A stretch of DNA of 64,000 nucleotides from CAYZMS01 sp964479625 (GTDB taxonomy: Bacteria; Bacteroidota; Bacteroidia; Chitinophagales; Saprospiraceae). The stretch spans positions 1-64,000 of the forward strand of contig CAYZMS010000017.1 of NCBI GenBank assembly GCA_964479625.1, given 5' to 3'. The notes beneath the pieces were generated by a model that made no database searches, was not told where the DNA came from, and was given only the letters and a program-made list of their open reading frames with translations. This document shows positions 43,544-52,952 of the stretch, in pieces (the stretch's first letter is position 1; every line of letters starts with the position of its first letter). A program made the translations under genes and the position numbers.

Positions 43544-44791
43544 TTATTCATCCTTTAGGGCATTTACCGGCTGAATATTTGCGGCCTGAAGGGCAGGTAT
43601 AAGTCCTGCGGCAGCTCCGGCAATGATCAGGATCAACATGGCACCCAGTCCAATGGTCATGTTTACCTGGGGGTGGTAGAAGTTTTCGTTTTCAATATCA
43701 TTGACGACCATGAAGTAGTCAATACCTCCAACCACCAGGGCTCCGGCCAGTAAACCCAGGTAACCAGAAAGAGCCGTTATGAAAATAGATTCGGTCAGTA
43801 TCATACTGATGATGGATCGGGGAGTTGCTCCAAGGGCTTTTCTCAAACCGATCTCCCTTGTCCTCTCCTTTACAACGATTAGCATGATATTGCTCACTCC
43901 GACTATCCCGGCTAAGAGTGTACCTATTCCGACGAACCATAAAAAGGCGTTGATCCCTTTAAAGAGGTTTTGAATGCTGTTGAATTCCTCCTCCAGGTTA
44001 AAACTGCCTATGCCTCTGGGGTCATCAGGTGCCACGTTGTGGCGCTGGCGCAAAAGGGCTTTGACCTTTGGTTCCATAGCACTTACCGAAACGGATGGTT
44101 TGGCAGAGCAGGCAAAATAGTCGATGCGCCCCCCCTGTCCAAAGGTTCTGTCCAGGGTAGTTAAGGGAACGACTACTGCCTCCAGGTCACTTTCGGTCCA
44201 GGGCTTGATTTGTTCCGGTCCAAAAATACCAACCACGCGAAAAGGAACCCCCCGAATTCGAACATTTTGCCCGATAGCCTCTTTATCCCCGAAAAGTATT
44301 TCCCGGGTTCGATCGCCGAGTATAGCTACTTTACGGCTGTCCTCCACATCTTTTTCATTGATATAACGACCTTTATAAAGTTTTAAAGCTTCTACTTTGA
44401 TCATATCCCCGAATTCGCCGCGGATTTCCCGGTTTTCAGTACGATCACCCACCGTTACGGGGCTTTCATTCAGGGATCGGCGCGGAGCAATACGGTCAAT
44501 TTCTGCAATGTTTTCTTTCAGGGCGTAAATATCCTCGATCTGAAGCCGGGGAACCCTGCCCGGCTGGAACCCCTTGTAGGGTTTGGTCGTACGGGAAGAC
44601 CAGGTAAACATAACATTTTTGGCTTGGTTGCCAAACCCCCTGAATACTCCGTTTTGAAGTCCTTTGCCCATCCCTACTACGAAAATGAGCATAAAGATCC
44701 CCCAAAAAACGCCCAAGGCGGTTAAACCGGTGCGTAATTTATGCTTTCGGATGGTACCGAAAATCTCCTGCCAAACGTCTCGATCAAACAT
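43544..44791 (-). CDS. MacB-like ABC transporter permease (second)
   Basis: 415 residues. It has one membrane helix near 20-40 (LTALGVFWGIFMLIFVVGMG), a MacB-type periplasmic core domain (about 50-280) and three C-terminal FtsX helices (ending AGAAAGLIPALQAANIQPVNALKDE). The cytoplasmic coupling segment VKERTREIGLRKALGATPRSI is typical. It is a paralogue of the neighbouring permease encoded at 44811-46034 and lies 19 bases after it in transcription order. Confidence 0.92.
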   Translation of the reverse strand: MFDRDVWQEIFGTIRKHKLRTGLTALGVFWGIFMLIFVVGMGKGLQNGVFRGFGNQAKNVMFTWSSRTTKPYKGFQPGRVPRLQIEDIYALKENIAEIDRIAPRRSLNESPVTVGDRTENREIRGEFGDMIKVEALKLYKGRYINEKDVEDSRKVAILGDRTREILFGDKEAIGQNVRIRGVPFRVVGIFGPEQIKPWTESDLEAVVVPLTTLDRTFGQGGRIDYFACSAKPSVSVSAMEPKVKALLRQRHNVAPDDPRGIGSFNLEEEFNSIQNLFKGINAFLWFVGIGTLLAGIVGVSNIMLIVVKERTREIGLRKALGATPRSIISMILTESIFITALSGYLGLLAGALVVGGIDYFMVVNDIENENFYHPQVNMTIGLGAMLILIIAGAAAGLIPALQAANIQPVNALKDE

Positions 44792-44810
44792 GATTTTTCA
44801 GTACTCTTTT

Positions 44811-46034
44811 TTAGGTTTTTATTGCGGAGACAGGGTCTATTTGAGCTGCTCTGATCGCCGGGAACAAGCCGGCGAGGGTCCCGGCAATGACCAAAACTAG
44901 GGTAGCAGCCAGCCCTACCCAGATATTGATCTCCGGGTGACGAAAGTATTGCACTTCCAAAGCCGACATGGCAGCAAGAATAACTACCCCGGCGGCAAGG
45001 CCAGCGTATCCCGCTAGAGCAGTGATGAATATGGATTCCTGTACGATCATGGCAACAATGGACCGGGGAGTTGCTCCAAGGGCTTTCCGGATGCCAATTT
45101 CCCGGGTGCGATCCTTCACTATGATCAACATAATATTGCTGACGCCAATTACTCCCGCAAGTATGCTTCCGATGCCGACCACCCAGATGAATGTTCGGAT
45201 TGCAAAGAAAAGGTTATTGAACTGTCCCACCTCTTCCGCCAGGTTGAATATCCACAGCGCTCTTGTATCTGCCGGGTCGAACTGATGGCGGGCGGCGAGA
45301 ATGTCCCGTACTTCATCCTGTAAAACCTGGGATTGTTCCAGTGAGAGATCACCCGTGGTGAACATGATCTGGTGCAGGTTACCTGAGGCGGCATATATTT
45401 TCTGACCGGTTGTTACAGGAATATAAATAATGCGCATTTCGTTCTCTCCTCCGGTATCGGTGTAGGTACCCACTACCTTGTAAATGGCTCCACCGATCCT
45501 GATCTCCTGGCCGATCCCTGTCTGATCAGCGAACAGGTCACGTCGAACAATATCGCCAATGACAGCTACCTTCCGAATGTCATCCAGGTCGTTTTGGTTG
45601 AGAAAGCGGCCATGGGTGATAATGGTGTTCTCCAGGTAAAGGTGATCGGGGTGGACTGCCCTTACAGGGTAGGAAAGACGCTGGTCCTGGTAAGCTACTG
45701 TTTGATCCCCACTTAGGTAAAAGCGGCCGGTAAGGTATTCGATCTCTGGGAATTCCGATTGCAGGTATTCCAGGTCATCGTTCTTTAGTTCGATAAGCCG
45801 CCCCTCTGGCAAACCGTTAAATTCGACGGAGGTTCTACCCCGACGAATAAAAATGCTGTTGGTGGCATCATCCCGAAACTCGTATTCCACCCCTTTCTGT
45901 AAGCCATTCCCAGCTCCCAAGAGGATAACGAGCATGAAAATACCCCAGAATACACCAAGGGCAGTTAAAGTGGTCCGCAGCCTATGTCGGCTGATCGAAT
46001 CAAAAATTTCCTGCCATTTGTCAAGATCGAACAT
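44811..46034 (-). CDS. MacB-like ABC transporter permease (first)
   Basis: 407 residues. Same plan as the next permease: one N-terminal helix (LGVFWGIFMLVILLGAG), a large periplasmic core, and three C-terminal helices with the coupling segment VKDRTREIGIRKALGATPRSI. The pair probably forms a heterodimer with the ATPase encoded one base upstream in the transcript. In MacB proper, the ATPase and permease are fused and homodimeric; here they are split and duplicated. Confidence 0.92.
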   Translation of the reverse strand: MFDLDKWQEIFDSISRHRLRTTLTALGVFWGIFMLVILLGAGNGLQKGVEYEFRDDATNSIFIRRGRTSVEFNGLPEGRLIELKNDDLEYLQSEFPEIEYLTGRFYLSGDQTVAYQDQRLSYPVRAVHPDHLYLENTIITHGRFLNQNDLDDIRKVAVIGDIVRRDLFADQTGIGQEIRIGGAIYKVVGTYTDTGGENEMRIIYIPVTTGQKIYAASGNLHQIMFTTGDLSLEQSQVLQDEVRDILAARHQFDPADTRALWIFNLAEEVGQFNNLFFAIRTFIWVVGIGSILAGVIGVSNIMLIIVKDRTREIGIRKALGATPRSIVAMIVQESIFITALAGYAGLAAGVVILAAMSALEVQYFRHPEINIWVGLAATLVLVIAGTLAGLFPAIRAAQIDPVSAIKT

Positions 46035-46035
46035 G

Positions 46036-46752
46036 CTAAGCCGGATTTTCAGATTTGGAAGGATTGTTTGTCGCTGCAGTGGGTTCTTCGTTTGGTTGGA
46101 TCATGCCATCCTTTAGGCGGATGATGCGCTCCGTTTGAGCGGCAATATCATCTTCGTGGGTTACCACAATGAGCGTCATTCCTTCAATATGAACTTCCTT
46201 AAACAGTTTCATGACCTCTTTGGAGGTCTTGGAGTCCAGGGCTCCGGTTGGTTCATCGGCAAGGATCACCTTGGGTTGAGTGACGAGCGCCCGGGCAATT
46301 GCCACCCGTTGTTGTTGACCGCCGGATAATTGATTGGGCAGGTGTTCGGCCCAATCTGCCAATCCCACCCGTTCCAAATAAGCCATGGCCTTTTGATAGC
46401 GTTCCTTTCTTTCTACCTTTTGATAATAAAGGGGAAGGGCTACGTTTTCCCAAGCGGATTTGAAGGGCAGGAGATTGAAGGATTGAAACACAAACCCTAT
46501 GAACCGGTTCCGGTAGTAGGCTGCCTTTGCCGGGGAAAGCTGGTACATGGTATTCCCATCGAGTTGGTATTCCCCGGAGTCGTAGGTGTCCAATAAGCCC
46601 AATAGGTTCAAAAGCGTAGATTTCCCGGAACCGGAAGAGCCCATAATAGATACAAACTCTCCTGAACGGATTTGGAGGTCTATTCCTTTTAATACTTCCA
46701 GGGAGTGGAAATCGGTGCGGTAAGATTTTCGAATGGCCTTAAGTTCGATCAT
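46036..46752 (-). CDS. ABC transporter ATPase of the MacB/LolD type
   Basis: 238 residues with Walker A GSSGSGKST (38-46), signature LSGGQQQRVAIARAL and Walker B VILADEPTGALD, the pattern of the LolD/MacB subfamily. It is the first gene of the four-gene operon that continues with two permeases and the adaptor. The likely role is energised export or envelope extraction of an unknown substrate (peptide, lipid or drug). No promoter motif is visible upstream. Confidence 0.94.
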   Translation of the reverse strand: MIELKAIRKSYRTDFHSLEVLKGIDLQIRSGEFVSIMGSSGSGKSTLLNLLGLLDTYDSGEYQLDGNTMYQLSPAKAAYYRNRFIGFVFQSFNLLPFKSAWENVALPLYYQKVERKERYQKAMAYLERVGLADWAEHLPNQLSGGQQQRVAIARALVTQPKVILADEPTGALDSKTSKEVMKLFKEVHIEGMTLIVVTHEDDIAAQTERIIRLKDGMIQPNEEPTAATNNPSKSENPA

Positions 46753-47050
46753 AAAGTATACTTTACCGGCCCTGGAAAATGACCGTTGGGTGTAAGAGAA
46801 TTTGAAGCTAAGAACCAGAATATCTTATTGGACGCAATTTCCATTGACTTGGCTTCAGCTTGAAAGTAAATTTTTGTTTTTTCGAAATATCAAAAAATCG
46901 ACCGAGTACATTTAACCGTCTACGAGCTGGACCCCTCATTCTTATAGATGCCGTGTTACCGGAATCCCCCTATTTAATTTGAACTTAAATGGGTTGGCAG
47001 CGAAAAAAAAATTTAAGCGTTCTGTTTTTAGAAGGGCAAATTTGAATGAG
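46753..47050. other. 298-base divergent region between the export operon and a lipoprotein gene
   Basis: AT-rich, with no convincing gene. It should hold promoters for both sides, but I see no exact TAnnTTTG element on either strand. Confidence 0.5.
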
Positions 47051-47830
47051 ATGATGTACAAAACGACTTTTTCGGTACTTGGATTGGTGATTAGTTGCTG
47101 GGCTTGTAACCTGACCTCTCTTGGAGACCCGGAGGTGGTTGCAGATGTTGAAACGGAATTTGTCCTGGACCTACAACAGCATCTTTCGGGAAGTGATCGC
47201 CTTTTACAATTCGAGCTGGAAACCCTTAAGGCGCAGGATTGTAAAAATACCCTTATCCAGAATGAACTTTCCGTGAATGAAGCTGGTATCGTGCTGGAGA
47301 TCAATGAGGTAGGGCCTCCAGAGTTTTGCGAGAGTGGTTATGCTCCTGCTACTGCCTTGGTTACGGTCGGTACTCTTAATGAAGGTTTGTATAACTTGGA
47401 GATCAACCTTGGCAAGACGGTCTTTAATACTGGGGTGATCGAGGTGCAGCCCGACCGGTACGTTGTAACTCTAAATACGGAAAATGGTATTGATTTTCAG
47501 CACCACCGTATGTATCGAATACCCGAGCATTTATTATGGGGGTATATCATTGCAGATGACATAGAGGATGCTGCCATCTCAGAATTGACCTCTGCTTTTT
47601 CCGAATTCGGCACCATACCGGTATTAAAGGAAGGGTACTACGGGCATTTTATTTTTTCCAGCGGGAAAATATCGACCACCAGAGCGCCAAAAGGGGAGCG
47701 GGTGATTAATTTTATTTTCCAAACACAAACGGAGAAAGAAGCATTCTACCAGCTGGCTGATGAGTTCAGGTCTAAGCAGGGAAAAGAAGAAAGCCTCCGT
47801 TTATTTTTCTCTGACGGCGAGGTTTATTAA
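47051..47830 (+). CDS. Unrecognised lipoprotein
   Basis: 259 residues from ATG 47051 (an equally possible ATG follows at 47054). The opening MMYKTTFSVLGLVISCWAC gives a lipoprotein signal whose best lipobox ends at the second Cys (SCWAC). Two further cysteines occur in the mature part (near AQDCKN and EFCESG). The rest looks like beta-rich sequence with no known motif. It ends six bases from the convergent NrtR-like gene. I do not recognise a function. Confidence 0.72.
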   Translation: MMYKTTFSVLGLVISCWACNLTSLGDPEVVADVETEFVLDLQQHLSGSDRLLQFELETLKAQDCKNTLIQNELSVNEAGIVLEINEVGPPEFCESGYAPATALVTVGTLNEGLYNLEINLGKTVFNTGVIEVQPDRYVVTLNTENGIDFQHHRMYRIPEHLLWGYIIADDIEDAAISELTSAFSEFGTIPVLKEGYYGHFIFSSGKISTTRAPKGERVINFIFQTQTEKEAFYQLADEFRSKQGKEESLRLFFSDGEVY

Positions 47831-47836
47831 AAGGTG

Positions 47837-48556
47837 CTATGGGCTGGTTAAAGCCGACCTACTTTCTTTGAACTCAAAGGAGAATCCTTGGAGGAGTAGT
47901 TCTTCGTAACGCTTTTGATCAAATTTATACAGGCGGGCAGGTCTGTGAGCAACTCCTTCCTGTATCTCATCCAGGTCGATCAGGAGGTCCATGGAGAGCA
48001 TTTTTTTTCGAAAATTCCTTTTATCCAGATCGGTTTCCAGGATGGCTTCATATAAATGTTGAAGTTCGGTAAGGGTGAATTTCGGAGGTAATAATTCAAA
48101 GCCCACTGGCCTGCTTCTCACGAGCCATTTTAATCTATGGAAGCAAGCCCTTAAAATAGCATTGTGATCGAAGGCAAGATTTTCCACTTGTGCCACCGAA
48201 TGCCATTGTGCCTGTAAGGCAATGGAGGCTGGTTGAATAGTATAATTGCTGATTTTAACAAGAGAAAAATAAGCAACGGTTATTACCCTGCCGAAAGGGT
48301 GTCGGTCTACTGCACCAAAGGTTTGAACTTGTTCCAGATAGACATTTTCGATACCGGTTAATTCCTCCAGTACCCGTTTGGCCGCGCCATCCAGGTCTTC
48401 ATTTGGGTACACAAAGTACCCGGGCAAAGCCCAGTTACCGAGGTAGGGTTCTTCCCCTCTATTAATGAGGAGCACTTTTAAATCTCCTTCGTCAAATCCA
48501 AAAATTACATTGTCAACTGTAAAGGCTGACTTAAAAAAATTGTCGAAATCAGTCAT
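47837..48556 (-). CDS. NrtR-like regulator: degenerate Nudix domain plus winged helix
   Basis: 239 residues. The N-terminal Nudix fold (about 10-140) carries a broken Nudix box (residues 46-69): the first Gly is Tyr, the RE pair is RV and the EE pair is EL. Hydrolysis is therefore unlikely. The C-terminal part (about 160-235) is the winged-helix domain of NrtR-type regulators (FTLTELQHLYEAILETDLDKRNFRKKML). Such proteins use the Nudix fold to sense nucleotides such as ADP-ribose, or sugars, and control metabolism genes. The target genes are not evident here. Confidence 0.88.
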   Translation of the reverse strand: MTDFDNFFKSAFTVDNVIFGFDEGDLKVLLINRGEEPYLGNWALPGYFVYPNEDLDGAAKRVLEELTGIENVYLEQVQTFGAVDRHPFGRVITVAYFSLVKISNYTIQPASIALQAQWHSVAQVENLAFDHNAILRACFHRLKWLVRSRPVGFELLPPKFTLTELQHLYEAILETDLDKRNFRKKMLSMDLLIDLDEIQEGVAHRPARLYKFDQKRYEELLLQGFSFEFKESRSALTSP

Positions 48557-48771
48557 TCCTTTTATCCATCAAAGTTTACCTTCTCAATTCCGCTGAAATT
48601 AATGTTTAATCCACGCATAACCAACGGACTGCCCATCTGATTAGTGTATTATGTACACCTAGGCATAAAAATAACTTTTCTTGAAGGGGAATGATCGACC
48701 TCATTCGGGATTTCAGACAAAAAAGCTAAAGATGGCTCCGGCTGAACAGAACCTGTACTGGGAAACCAGGT

Positions 48772-49707
48772 TTAAATCCCTAGTTTCGAACGCAAATACT
48801 GATCGCTACGGCTGTGTTTTTCCCAGTAGGGAGACCAAATGGTCTTTTGACGAGTAGCTACAGTAGTTCGGATTTCTTTATCAAATGCGGACGGGTAGGA
48901 TTCCAGCCAGCCTTCGATCTGAAAGGGCGCTGAGCCCTGAAAGACAATTTCCAGTTTACGTTGAAAATCAGGCATCTCCAATTTGTAAATCTTCAGGTCT
49001 TTACCCTGAAAAGCATCTCCCGAGTAAGCCTCTAAAGATCCTTCTGCCTTGGTAGGTGCCATTTCTACATGGCGCAACCTGGCAAAGAGAGTCGAAGGAG
49101 CAACTTCAAATTGCCCGGTTGGCAGCAAACTGGGGTCTATTCTCAGGTAGTTGAATAATTCATCTTCCAGCCAGACATTTGAAAATTTGTAACGATCATC
49201 CGCTTCATTTTCAAAATAGGAATGTACCGTTGTTTGGTATTGACGACCCTGCAGATTCAATTGCATATAGGCATGTCCGCACCAATCCTGCACACTGGTA
49301 CTGACTTTCATGCTGCCCTGTTCAAAGGCCTCGTTCACCCCGGTAAAAACAGAGGTCATGGTAGAATAATCGTACATCCCCGTAGTGAACTTCCGGAGCA
49401 TATTGGTTTTGAGAACGGGTACGGAATTTGGATTGGTATAATTATCGTTTTTGACTTGCTTGTCCGTGAGAAAATCTTCCGTAACAAAGATCAGTACTGC
49501 CGTTCCGGGATGTGTATCCTGGTATCTGTTCTGTTGAAGCGTGTAGGTACTAATTTCAGCTTTACCCTGGTACCATTGATCCGATAGACTGCCAGCATCA
49601 TCAGAAAGGCTGGTTTGAAGAGCCGTAGGAACTCCTTTATTAGTTGTTGAAGAATTACAGGCGTATGTTAGACCTGCGATAAGCACTAAAAGCAAAAAGC
49701 GATGCAT
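48772..49707 (-). CDS. Conserved Bacteroidota lipoprotein of unknown function
   Basis: 311 residues with lipoprotein signal MHRFLLLVLIAGLTYAC (lipobox TYAC). The mature protein has WYQGKAEISTYTLQQNRYQD, TAVLIFVTEDF and SVQDWCGHAYMQLNLQG. From memory, proteins of this type are often labelled septum formation inhibitor Maf in databases. I see no Maf/HAM1 nucleotide-binding motif and think that label would be wrong. The role is unknown. Confidence 0.75.
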   Translation of the reverse strand: MHRFLLLVLIAGLTYACNSSTTNKGVPTALQTSLSDDAGSLSDQWYQGKAEISTYTLQQNRYQDTHPGTAVLIFVTEDFLTDKQVKNDNYTNPNSVPVLKTNMLRKFTTGMYDYSTMTSVFTGVNEAFEQGSMKVSTSVQDWCGHAYMQLNLQGRQYQTTVHSYFENEADDRYKFSNVWLEDELFNYLRIDPSLLPTGQFEVAPSTLFARLRHVEMAPTKAEGSLEAYSGDAFQGKDLKIYKLEMPDFQRKLEIVFQGSAPFQIEGWLESYPSAFDKEIRTTVATRQKTIWSPYWEKHSRSDQYLRSKLGI

Positions 49708-49832
49708 ATGTTTTTTCTTCTTAACAGATACTACTGTGGAAAGTTAAATGGAATCAAGAGCTATTTATCCTGGATGTTGCTTTGATGTCCGGGATCTTTC
49801 GGCCTGTAGATGCTTCACCAGACTTTTCTCCT

Positions 49833-50747
49833 TTACGGATCCTTTGAAACGGGTTGTTCAAAATGGAGATATGGGCCTATTCGCACCAACACCTCCGGTT
49901 TAAGAAAGGGCAATTGTTCCAGATCCTCTATCCTTTCCAATGGGCCGCGTGCCTGTATATAATTATACAAGGCAGCAGCGGTTCCGTAATCCAGATAGGG
50001 GTGGCCCTTGAGCTCTGCCTCTTCTGCCGAGTTAATAAATAACTTTTTGGGAGGGGTCTCCAGTTTTAAAAAAGGACGCATTCTTGTAAAAACGGAGTCG
50101 GGAAGTCCATAGGTTTCGGCTACTTGATCTGGGCGGTAAAAACCTCCCAGTTTGTCCCGGAATTTCACAATGCGCTGAGATATAGCCGGGCCGATCCCCC
50201 GAAATTGTCTCCACTCTTCCGCACTGGCGATATTAATATCCAGGGGTTTTAAAGGTCCCTTTGGGCGGTAGGTCTTTGGACAGGCTGATGGCAGGTCCAG
50301 TTGAGGAAGGAGTTGTTGGTAAAGAAGGGTATCCATTCCATATAATTTTTGAATATCGGATTTGCACCGGAAAGAGCCCCCCTTTTCCCGGTATCGGATT
50401 AATCGGACTGCCAGATAAGAGGGGAATCCTATTTGCTCCAGTGCTGATTGATCCGCCTGGTTTGGATCTGCTTTCCTATAGGAAGGAACAACCGGTGTTT
50501 CAAGTTTTCCTTTTTGTACCGAGGAGGATCGCGCAGGTAAAGAGTCTACTGTAGCGGGTGAAGGAGCGCTTAATACCTTTTGAGGTTGCTTTAGGGTATC
50601 TTCAATGGGATGCAGACACAGTTGTGGGGGTGCTTCTGGTCTGGTAAATTCAGGAAAGACATAGAGTAGCACAATAAAGGAAATAAAAATCAACAGGCTC
50701 CGGCGCTCTCGGGAGGTATATTCGAAAAAAGTATTCGGTGAATTCAT
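49833..50747 (-). CDS. Helix-hairpin-helix protein next to comEC (ComEA-like)
   Basis: 304 residues from ATG 50747. A start at 50771 would overlap comEC by 19 bases. One N-terminal membrane helix (LLIFISFIVLLYVF) is followed by three helix-hairpin-helix units: ADPNQADQSALEQIGFPSYL, LDINIASAEEWRQFRGIGPAI and LFINSAEEAELKGHPYLDYG. Tandem HhH units of this type bind DNA non-specifically. The stop of comEC is five bases upstream, so the two are one operon. I infer a DNA-capture role in uptake, like ComEA but with three units. Confidence 0.87.
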   Translation of the reverse strand: MNSPNTFFEYTSRERRSLLIFISFIVLLYVFPEFTRPEAPPQLCLHPIEDTLKQPQKVLSAPSPATVDSLPARSSSVQKGKLETPVVPSYRKADPNQADQSALEQIGFPSYLAVRLIRYREKGGSFRCKSDIQKLYGMDTLLYQQLLPQLDLPSACPKTYRPKGPLKPLDINIASAEEWRQFRGIGPAISQRIVKFRDKLGGFYRPDQVAETYGLPDSVFTRMRPFLKLETPPKKLFINSAEEAELKGHPYLDYGTAAALYNYIQARGPLERIEDLEQLPFLKPEVLVRIGPYLHFEQPVSKDP

Positions 50748-50752
50748 ATCTT

Positions 50753-52792
50753 TTATTTTTGCCATTGCCATGCACCTTCCCGGGCGATATCCCAGCAGGG
50801 AATAGCTGCTTTTTCTGCAGCCTTGTTCCAGAACCGGCGCTTACGGTACGGCATGTTTTCTAATAGGAGGATCTGTTTGGGTTTAATGGTTTGCAATAAA
50901 AGGGCTTCCGACCACCAGTGATCACCTGCAAGCAGCAGCACATCGGGTTGCCGTATGACATTGGAAGGGCTGGTGAGCGGGTTGGAAAGCAAAAGAAAAT
51001 ACTTATCCTGAAAAACGAAGCTCAGGTTCTTATCTATTTCCAGGGATTCGATTTTGCGAATGTGGGCCAATCCACGAGCTTCTTTGGTTGCCCATTTTTC
51101 GGAAATGGCTGTTAAGTCACCTGATCGAAGGCTTTGGCAGGTTCCTCGTTCAAAAAGATCGATTAAAATCCCTTCTCTGGTTTGATAGACAATGCATCTA
51201 CTCTGCCGGTTAAGTTGTAATCGTTCGATCAGTCTGATTGAAAAAAGAACAAGCAAAAGTGCAAGACTAATTTTGATCAGCATCCATTTTTTTGTTTCAA
51301 AGGCAATGATCAAACCAGCTGCAACCACATATAAACCGAAGACCATCCAGAGCGGAGGGTAAAACCCATCCAGTTGAGCAAAGGGGAGATGTCCTATATT
51401 TTTTATACTCAGTTGAAGAGAAGCCAGGAGCCCGGAAAGTAATTTCCAGCTCAATGGGCCCCAAAGGGGAATACCGGCAGTAATCAGGCAAACGAGGCTG
51501 AAGCTCAGGATAATAGTGGCCAGGGGTACGGCTACCCAACCGGATAGCCAGAAATAGACCGGGAACTGATGGAAATAGTACAAACTAAGGGGGCTTGTGG
51601 CCAGTTGTGCTGCTACACTTACTCCCAATAGTTGCCAGCCATAGTTGAGCACCGGATTGGAAAATGCAAATAAGCTGCAAAATCTGGGTTGCAGATAAAC
51701 GATGCCGGCTACTGCCAGATATGATAATTGAAAACCTACTTGCCATAACCAGTCCGGCTTGACCATCAACAGTAAAAAAGCAGAAGCGGCCAGGGTATTC
51801 CAAAACCTACTCCCCCTATAAAAGGCCTTTCCCAGAAGTACTAAACCGAACATCACACTGGCCCGTACAACGGAGGGGCTGCCCCCGGTGATGAGTGCAT
51901 AGCAGGTGATGACCCCTATTCCCGCAATGGCTGCGGTCCAACGTCGACTTACCGGGCCGCTCGGTAAGAAGGAAAGCAAAGCAAAGACCCCCATTCCTAC
52001 AATGCCTACATGAAGGCCCGAAACAGCCAGGATATGCATAGCCCCGGCCGCAATGAAATCGTTTCGAAGTTCTGTCTCCAGAAACCGGCGGTCGCCCAAC
52101 ACTAAAGCAGAGGCAATAGCCAGTCCTGAGCTATCTTGCTTGAGACCAGTTGTTAATCGGCTTACTGCAGCCTCTCGAAGTCCGATTAAACTAAAGGGTC
52201 GGGAGGAATCATATATCTTCAGTTGATCCTTTTTTAGAAAAGTCTGAGCGTATACTCCTTCCTGTCGTAAATAGGTACCGTAATCAAATGCACCTGGGTT
52301 GGAAGGAGAGGGTAATGGCTGTATACGAGAGGAAAAGAACACCCAGTCCCCTGTCCGGACCCTAGTCGTTGAATCCCTCAAGTAGACCTGGAGCTTGCCG
52401 CTTACTGCTTTCCAATTGGAATGGGCATCGGTTTGGTATTGGACGGCCACTTCCAAGCGTTGCCCATAAGGGCGCTCCCTCAACTGAAGTACCCGCCCTG
52501 CATAATTGCGTTGTTCGGAATAAGCGAACTCAAAAACCCTTTTGGAATGGGTGCTTTTTAGATAGGATGGTAAAAAAAGACCTAAGCCAGTAACTCCAAC
52601 CAATATTGCCCAGCCAAACATCGATCGGAAGCGATACAGCCGGTTGAGTCTATGAGCAACTACCAATACCATTATCAGGACAATACCATATAAACGTATG
52701 TCTACAAGCGGGACCTGTAGAAATGAAGACAGGGATAGCCCAGCCAACAAAGGGATCAGTAATCTTAAAAATGGATATGCCCGCCAATTCAT
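50753..52792 (-). CDS. comEC: ComEC/Rec2-type DNA uptake channel
   Basis: 679 residues. N-terminal helices and an OB-like DUF4131 domain (about 30-200) come first. The competence membrane domain follows with its key motif AAGAMHILAVSGLHVGIVGMG, a run of helices to about 520 and a short C-terminal domain. The last part corresponds to a metallo-beta-lactamase-like domain but lacks the HxHxDH motif, as in other Bacteroidota ComEC proteins. It forms the inner-membrane channel for single-stranded DNA. It is co-transcribed with the HhH protein. Confidence 0.93.
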   Translation of the reverse strand: MNWRAYPFLRLLIPLLAGLSLSSFLQVPLVDIRLYGIVLIMVLVVAHRLNRLYRFRSMFGWAILVGVTGLGLFLPSYLKSTHSKRVFEFAYSEQRNYAGRVLQLRERPYGQRLEVAVQYQTDAHSNWKAVSGKLQVYLRDSTTRVRTGDWVFFSSRIQPLPSPSNPGAFDYGTYLRQEGVYAQTFLKKDQLKIYDSSRPFSLIGLREAAVSRLTTGLKQDSSGLAIASALVLGDRRFLETELRNDFIAAGAMHILAVSGLHVGIVGMGVFALLSFLPSGPVSRRWTAAIAGIGVITCYALITGGSPSVVRASVMFGLVLLGKAFYRGSRFWNTLAASAFLLLMVKPDWLWQVGFQLSYLAVAGIVYLQPRFCSLFAFSNPVLNYGWQLLGVSVAAQLATSPLSLYYFHQFPVYFWLSGWVAVPLATIILSFSLVCLITAGIPLWGPLSWKLLSGLLASLQLSIKNIGHLPFAQLDGFYPPLWMVFGLYVVAAGLIIAFETKKWMLIKISLALLLVLFSIRLIERLQLNRQSRCIVYQTREGILIDLFERGTCQSLRSGDLTAISEKWATKEARGLAHIRKIESLEIDKNLSFVFQDKYFLLLSNPLTSPSNVIRQPDVLLLAGDHWWSEALLLQTIKPKQILLLENMPYRKRRFWNKAAEKAAIPCWDIAREGAWQWQK

Positions 52793-52952
52793 GCTTAATT
52801 GTTTGACGGGATTTCAAGTATCGTAACTAGAAAGGTAAAGGTAAGGAGAAAATGCCGATCTGTCAATACGTTGTTATAAAAAGCTTTTTCTAGTCTGCCA
52901 AAGGTATTACACAGACCATTTCATCAAGATCGAATTGCGATGAAAGGTTTAT

